This document shows, piece after piece, positions 50,523-52,672 of a stretch of DNA of 52,672 bases (within the stretch, counting starts at the first letter, position 1; every line of letters begins with the position of its first letter). Position numbers and translations under genes: made by a program. This DNA comes from Candidatus Fermentithermobacillaceae bacterium (GTDB taxonomy: Bacteria; Bacillota; Sulfobacillia; Fermentithermobacillales; Fermentithermobacillaceae), in the NCBI GenBank assembly GCA_012841375.1, contig DUUV01000091.1, positions 1 to 52,672 of the forward strand. Direction: 5' to 3'. A model generated the notes under the pieces. It was given only the letters and a program-made list of their open reading frames with translations, did no database searches and had not been told where the DNA came from.

Positions 50523-51005
50523 ATGAGGCATGTCTTGGCTCTCGGGTTGGCGGCTGTCCTTGCGCTCGCCACCATTGGCGTCACTTCGGCTGCGTGGGCC
50601 GAGGAGCTAACGGTTGAGGGCGTTGTCACGCTTGGGACAGTCGATGGCAACCTCGCGATCGTCAATGTTTCCGACAGCGTGCCCCCACCGAAAAAGGCAG
50701 CCTGGGCCACCGTATCTCCTGATGGAAAGACCATCATAGTGACCCTCCCCAGGTTCAACCCCATGTACTACGCTTGGGTCGAGTTCTCGGTGGAGAACAC
50801 CGGAAGTCTTCCCCTGAGGGTTGAGTGGTTTTGGGTGGACGCCCCCGAAGAATTGGAGATTACGCCCTTCGGGCTTTCTCCCGGAGTCAGCATAGGTCCG
50901 GGCGACACGGCTTCTCCTTTCGGCTTCGAGATCATGGTCCCCCACCACTTCCACGAGGAATGTGAAGTCACGATTACTTTAGACTATAAAGCGTGGTTCG
51001 AGTAA
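50523..51005 (+). CDS. TasA/CalY-like exported protein 3
   Basis: A protein of 160 residues. Signal peptide MRHVLALGLAAVLALATIG, then VTSAAWAEELTVEGVV, the same SipW-type motif. The mature domain (GKTIIVTLPRFNPMYYAWV, FSVENTGSLPLRVEWF) aligns by eye with protein 2. AAAGGAGGTGGCG before the ATG is the strongest ribosome binding site in the locus, suggesting high translation. 39 bases after gene 2 and two bases from the stop of the convergent XRE gene. Confidence 0.87.
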   Translation: MRHVLALGLAAVLALATIGVTSAAWAEELTVEGVVTLGTVDGNLAIVNVSDSVPPPKKAAWATVSPDGKTIIVTLPRFNPMYYAWVEFSVENTGSLPLRVEWFWVDAPEELEITPFGLSPGVSIGPGDTASPFGFEIMVPHHFHEECEVTITLDYKAWFE

Positions 51006-51006
51006 A

Positions 51007-51441
51007 CTACTTCTTATCTTCAGCGTGAGAAGGATGGCGGTTTCGAAGGAATCGGATCAAAGCTTCTACATCCTCTGGGGTAACTGGCATATCCCCTAGT
51101 GTGAACCGGACGTTGTCTTGTCGAAGAAACTCCTCGATGTCGATTGTTGGATTAGTGATTGGCTGTGGGCGCGAAATATAGCCGGCGATCTCGAGAAATC
51201 GGGTTGGCGTGATGGAAAGTGGACGGGCAAGACGCTTCAGAATCTTGGGAGAGGGCACACCTCTCGCCCCGGTTTCGACCTGAGAGAGGTAGGCGTTGGA
51301 AACCCCCGCCATCGTGGCCAACTGTCTGATCGAGAGGCCCTTGGCGAGCCTTGTCTCCCTAAGGAATTCCCCAAAACCTCTTGCACAGCCCGCTTGCCCG
51401 GCTTCGTGTCCCGTTATTGAACTGTTGTGGTCCTTATCCAT
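51007..51441 (-). CDS. XRE-family transcriptional regulator (SinR-like position)
   Basis: A protein of 144 residues. The helix-turn-helix (about residues 20-80) reads FGEFLRETRLAKGLSIRQLA, then GVSNAYLSQVETGARGVPSP. The C-terminal part (PTIDIEEFLRQDNVRF, FTLGDMPVTPEDVEALIRFL) is a short helical segment found in many Firmicutes XRE regulators. ATG at 51441 has GGAGG eight bases upstream; the frame extends to 51471. Its stop is two bases from the last TasA-like gene. In B. subtilis an XRE protein (SinR) represses the tasA operon, so a similar role is a reasonable but untested inference. Confidence 0.9.
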   Translation of the reverse strand: MDKDHNSSITGHEAGQAGCARGFGEFLRETRLAKGLSIRQLATMAGVSNAYLSQVETGARGVPSPKILKRLARPLSITPTRFLEIAGYISRPQPITNPTIDIEEFLRQDNVRFTLGDMPVTPEDVEALIRFLRNRHPSHAEDKK

Positions 51442-51648
51442 ACCCGACACCTCCGGTCGCGGGCGACTCATACCTACAGTATCGACCGGACAAACCGTCT
51501 ATTGAGGATGGCAACAGAGAACCTATCTCAAGGCCTGGTTGCCATAGTTGATTTCTATGGCCTGACGGCTATCCCCTTCCATTTTATGGGAAAATGTGGT
51601 GGTGCCGGATGAGCCGAGGGGACGGTGATCGGGCGACAAAGCGATGTG

Positions 51649-51790
51649 AAAAAAAAGCTCCGCTTACGCGGAGCGGTTTGGCGCCGCCAGGGCGGGGGGA
51701 GGATGCCATGGCTGCACCACAACACGCAGGCTCCCCGAAGGTTGTGAGCCCTTGGGGAGAGCTCATGTTGCACATCAGTGTCAATATTCT
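51649..51790 (-). ncRNA. Candidate small RNA with rod-like hairpin and intrinsic terminator
   Basis: Reading the minus strand, a 60-nt imperfect rod (51772-51713; TGCAACA...GCTCTCCCCAAGG paired with CCTTCGGGGAGC...TGTTG..TGCA) is followed by a linker and a canonical terminator. The terminator stem is GCTCCGC (51674-51668) with GCGGAGC (51663-51657), followed by eight T. No supported gene lies upstream on this strand, and the only open frame reads through the terminator. The 5' end is not defined; TTGACA near 51785-51790 is a possible -35 but has no clear -10. It does not match 6S, SRP, tmRNA or RNase P RNA by eye. Confidence 0.45.
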
Positions 51791-51800
51791 TACCATACAA

Positions 51801-51820
51801 GTGCTTGCAATAGCAAGCAC
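51801..51820. promoter_or_regulatory. Perfect palindrome GTGCTTGC-N4-GCAAGCAC
   Basis: Two 8-bp arms around AATA, in the gap upstream (minus-strand sense) of the candidate small RNA and about 190 bp before the kinase-like gene. Suitable as an operator or a hairpin; no regulator can be named. The rest of the 51442-52003 gap shows no supported gene. Confidence 0.45.
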
Positions 51821-52003
51821 CCAGCCGCCTCAAAATTGCCGGCCACCCGTGGCCATGGAGTGGTACAGGCGTACTAAGCCCCCCTCAAGCTCACCTCTGG
51901 GTTATTGCTCGGGCCACCAACCTGTGGTAACATCTGACACAACTGCCGGACGCACTAGGCCATAGACTATCCGATACACTCCTGCTCGCGAGGACCAAAT
52001 GAA

Positions 52004-52672
52004 ATGCTGGATCTGCCTGAATACATCATTCGTGACGAGGTTTGTGAAGACTTCAGGACAAAGACATACAGGGGCTGGTCAAAGAAGAGGCATGCTCCGG
52101 TTCTCATAAAGGTACCGAAACATGAGACAGTCTCTCTCTCCGATATCTCCAGTCTTGTTTACGAATATGAAGTCGCTCGAGACTTGGAGATAGAAGGCAT
52201 CGTCCGTGCTGTTGAACTGGTCGAGGCAAGTTCGACTCTGGCCGTTGTTCTTGAGGATACGGGAGCCCTACCTCTCGGACGATATACCAAAGGCAAAGCG
52301 GTGCACATTCACGACTTTTTCGACTTAGCCCTACGCCTGGCAGAGATACTCGGGCGACTGCACCGGAAAGGCCTAGTCCACAGAAACCTGTGCCCAGAGA
52401 CAATCTTTGTTCACCCTGAGTCCGGGAAAGTGTCCATAACGGGCTTCGCTATGGAGGTTCAGACCGAAAACCTGAAGTTGGTGATCGAGTCGGTGAACCC
52501 GGCATACATGGCTCCGGAGCAGACCGGGCTCACGGCATACGGCGTTGATCACCGTACTGATCTTTATTCTTTGGGGATAGTCTTCTATCAGCTGCTGACC
52601 GGGCGACTTCCGCTCGAAGCCACAAGTCCCGCCGGGTGGATCTGGGTTCTCACTACTCAAGAGCCGTCGGCG
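52004..52672 (+). CDS. Partial protein-kinase-like protein (degenerate kinase domain)
   Basis: 223 codons are visible before the right edge. It has the fold order of a Ser/Thr kinase of the type that heads large kinase/ATPase/histidine-kinase hybrids (AYMAPEQTGLTAYGVDHRTD, LYSLGIVFYQLLTGRLPLEA). The ATP-site Lys is kept (VLIKVP, Lys36), but the catalytic loop reads HRNLCPE (126-132) instead of HRDxKPE and the DFG position reads TGF (146-148). It is therefore probably a pseudokinase or an atypical domain. ATG at 52004 has GAGGA about ten bases upstream. The downstream domains lie outside the window. Confidence 0.8.
   Translation, partial: MLDLPEYIIRDEVCEDFRTKTYRGWSKKRHAPVLIKVPKHETVSLSDISSLVYEYEVARDLEIEGIVRAVELVEASSTLAVVLEDTGALPLGRYTKGKAVHIHDFFDLALRLAEILGRLHRKGLVHRNLCPETIFVHPESGKVSITGFAMEVQTENLKLVIESVNPAYMAPEQTGLTAYGVDHRTDLYSLGIVFYQLLTGRLPLEATSPAGWIWVLTTQEPSA

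Noticed and set aside
51555-51833. 92-codon minus-strand frame
   Set aside because: It reads through a canonical intrinsic terminator with a T-run; the region is better explained as non-coding RNA.
1-52672. CRISPR arrays, rRNA genes, insertion sequences
   Set aside because: No regularly spaced identical repeats with unique spacers, no rRNA-like sequence and no transposase gene were seen.

Overview
The window looks like a chromosomal segment of a spore-forming Bacillota (Firmicutes) of fairly high GC content, probably a clostridial or limnochordial lineage. The evidence is the spoIIE-tilS-ftsH gene order, a GerMN spore-germination domain protein, a PrcB/Gmad2 lipoprotein, strong AGGAGG-type ribosome binding sites, frequent GTG/TTG starts and a B. 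subtilis-like elongator tRNA-Met. The species is not identifiable from the sequence alone.

Layout. 1-6.4 kb: a partial small protein, a secernin/C69-type peptidase, an unassigned HExxH protein and feoAB (ferrous iron uptake), separated by three different families of degenerate tandem repeats. 6.4-9.7 kb: a DUF4330 protein, an O-antigen-ligase-like polymerase and a GT4 glycosyltransferase, probably one surface-polysaccharide operon. 9.9-12.9 kb: an SsuABC/TauABC-like importer. 12.9-16.8 kb (minus): an ABC-2 exporter (ATPase plus two permeases) with a small membrane protein and an unknown protein. 17-20 kb: an orphan Cys-rich protein, an ECF sigma factor overlapping a gene for an RPP-repeat/coiled-coil protein, and a TIM-barrel epimerase-like protein. 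20.4-23.2 kb: tRNA-Met and tRNA-Lys followed by a decayed integrated element (repressor-integrase chimera, NYN-domain gene, frameshifted gene, short ORF). 23.7-29.6 kb: dapB and a complete branched-chain amino-acid-type ABC importer. 29.6-34.4 kb (minus): copper ATPase, PrcB/Gmad2 lipoprotein and type II pantothenate kinase. 34.7-43.8 kb (plus): small orphan, LD-carboxypeptidase, GerMN-SLH protein, spoIIE, tilS, ftsH. 43.8-51.4 kb: a two-component system diverging from a SipW/TasA-like secretion locus, which is closed by a convergent XRE regulator. 51.6-51.8 kb: a candidate minus-strand small RNA. 52.0 kb to the end: the start of a large protein-kinase-like protein with a degenerate kinase domain.

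The most interesting system is at 46.9-51.4 kb. An ER-type (Ser/His) SipW-like signal peptidase carries an extra multi-pass membrane domain of about 240 residues. It is followed by a DUF5305 protein and then three paralogous small exported proteins with SipW/TasA-type signal peptides. Between the DUF5305 gene and the first exported protein lie a sigma-A-like promoter, a sequence that matches the class II cyclic-di-GMP riboswitch, and an intrinsic terminator that competes with the aptamer's 3' strand. The inference is a c-di-GMP-controlled extracellular fibre/matrix locus, a parallel to B. subtilis tapA-sipW-tasA but with RNA-level control. The adjacent 7TMR-DISM histidine kinase/OmpR pair and the XRE (SinR-like) protein are candidate additional regulators.

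All calls are from reading the sequence. No database search or folding program was run.
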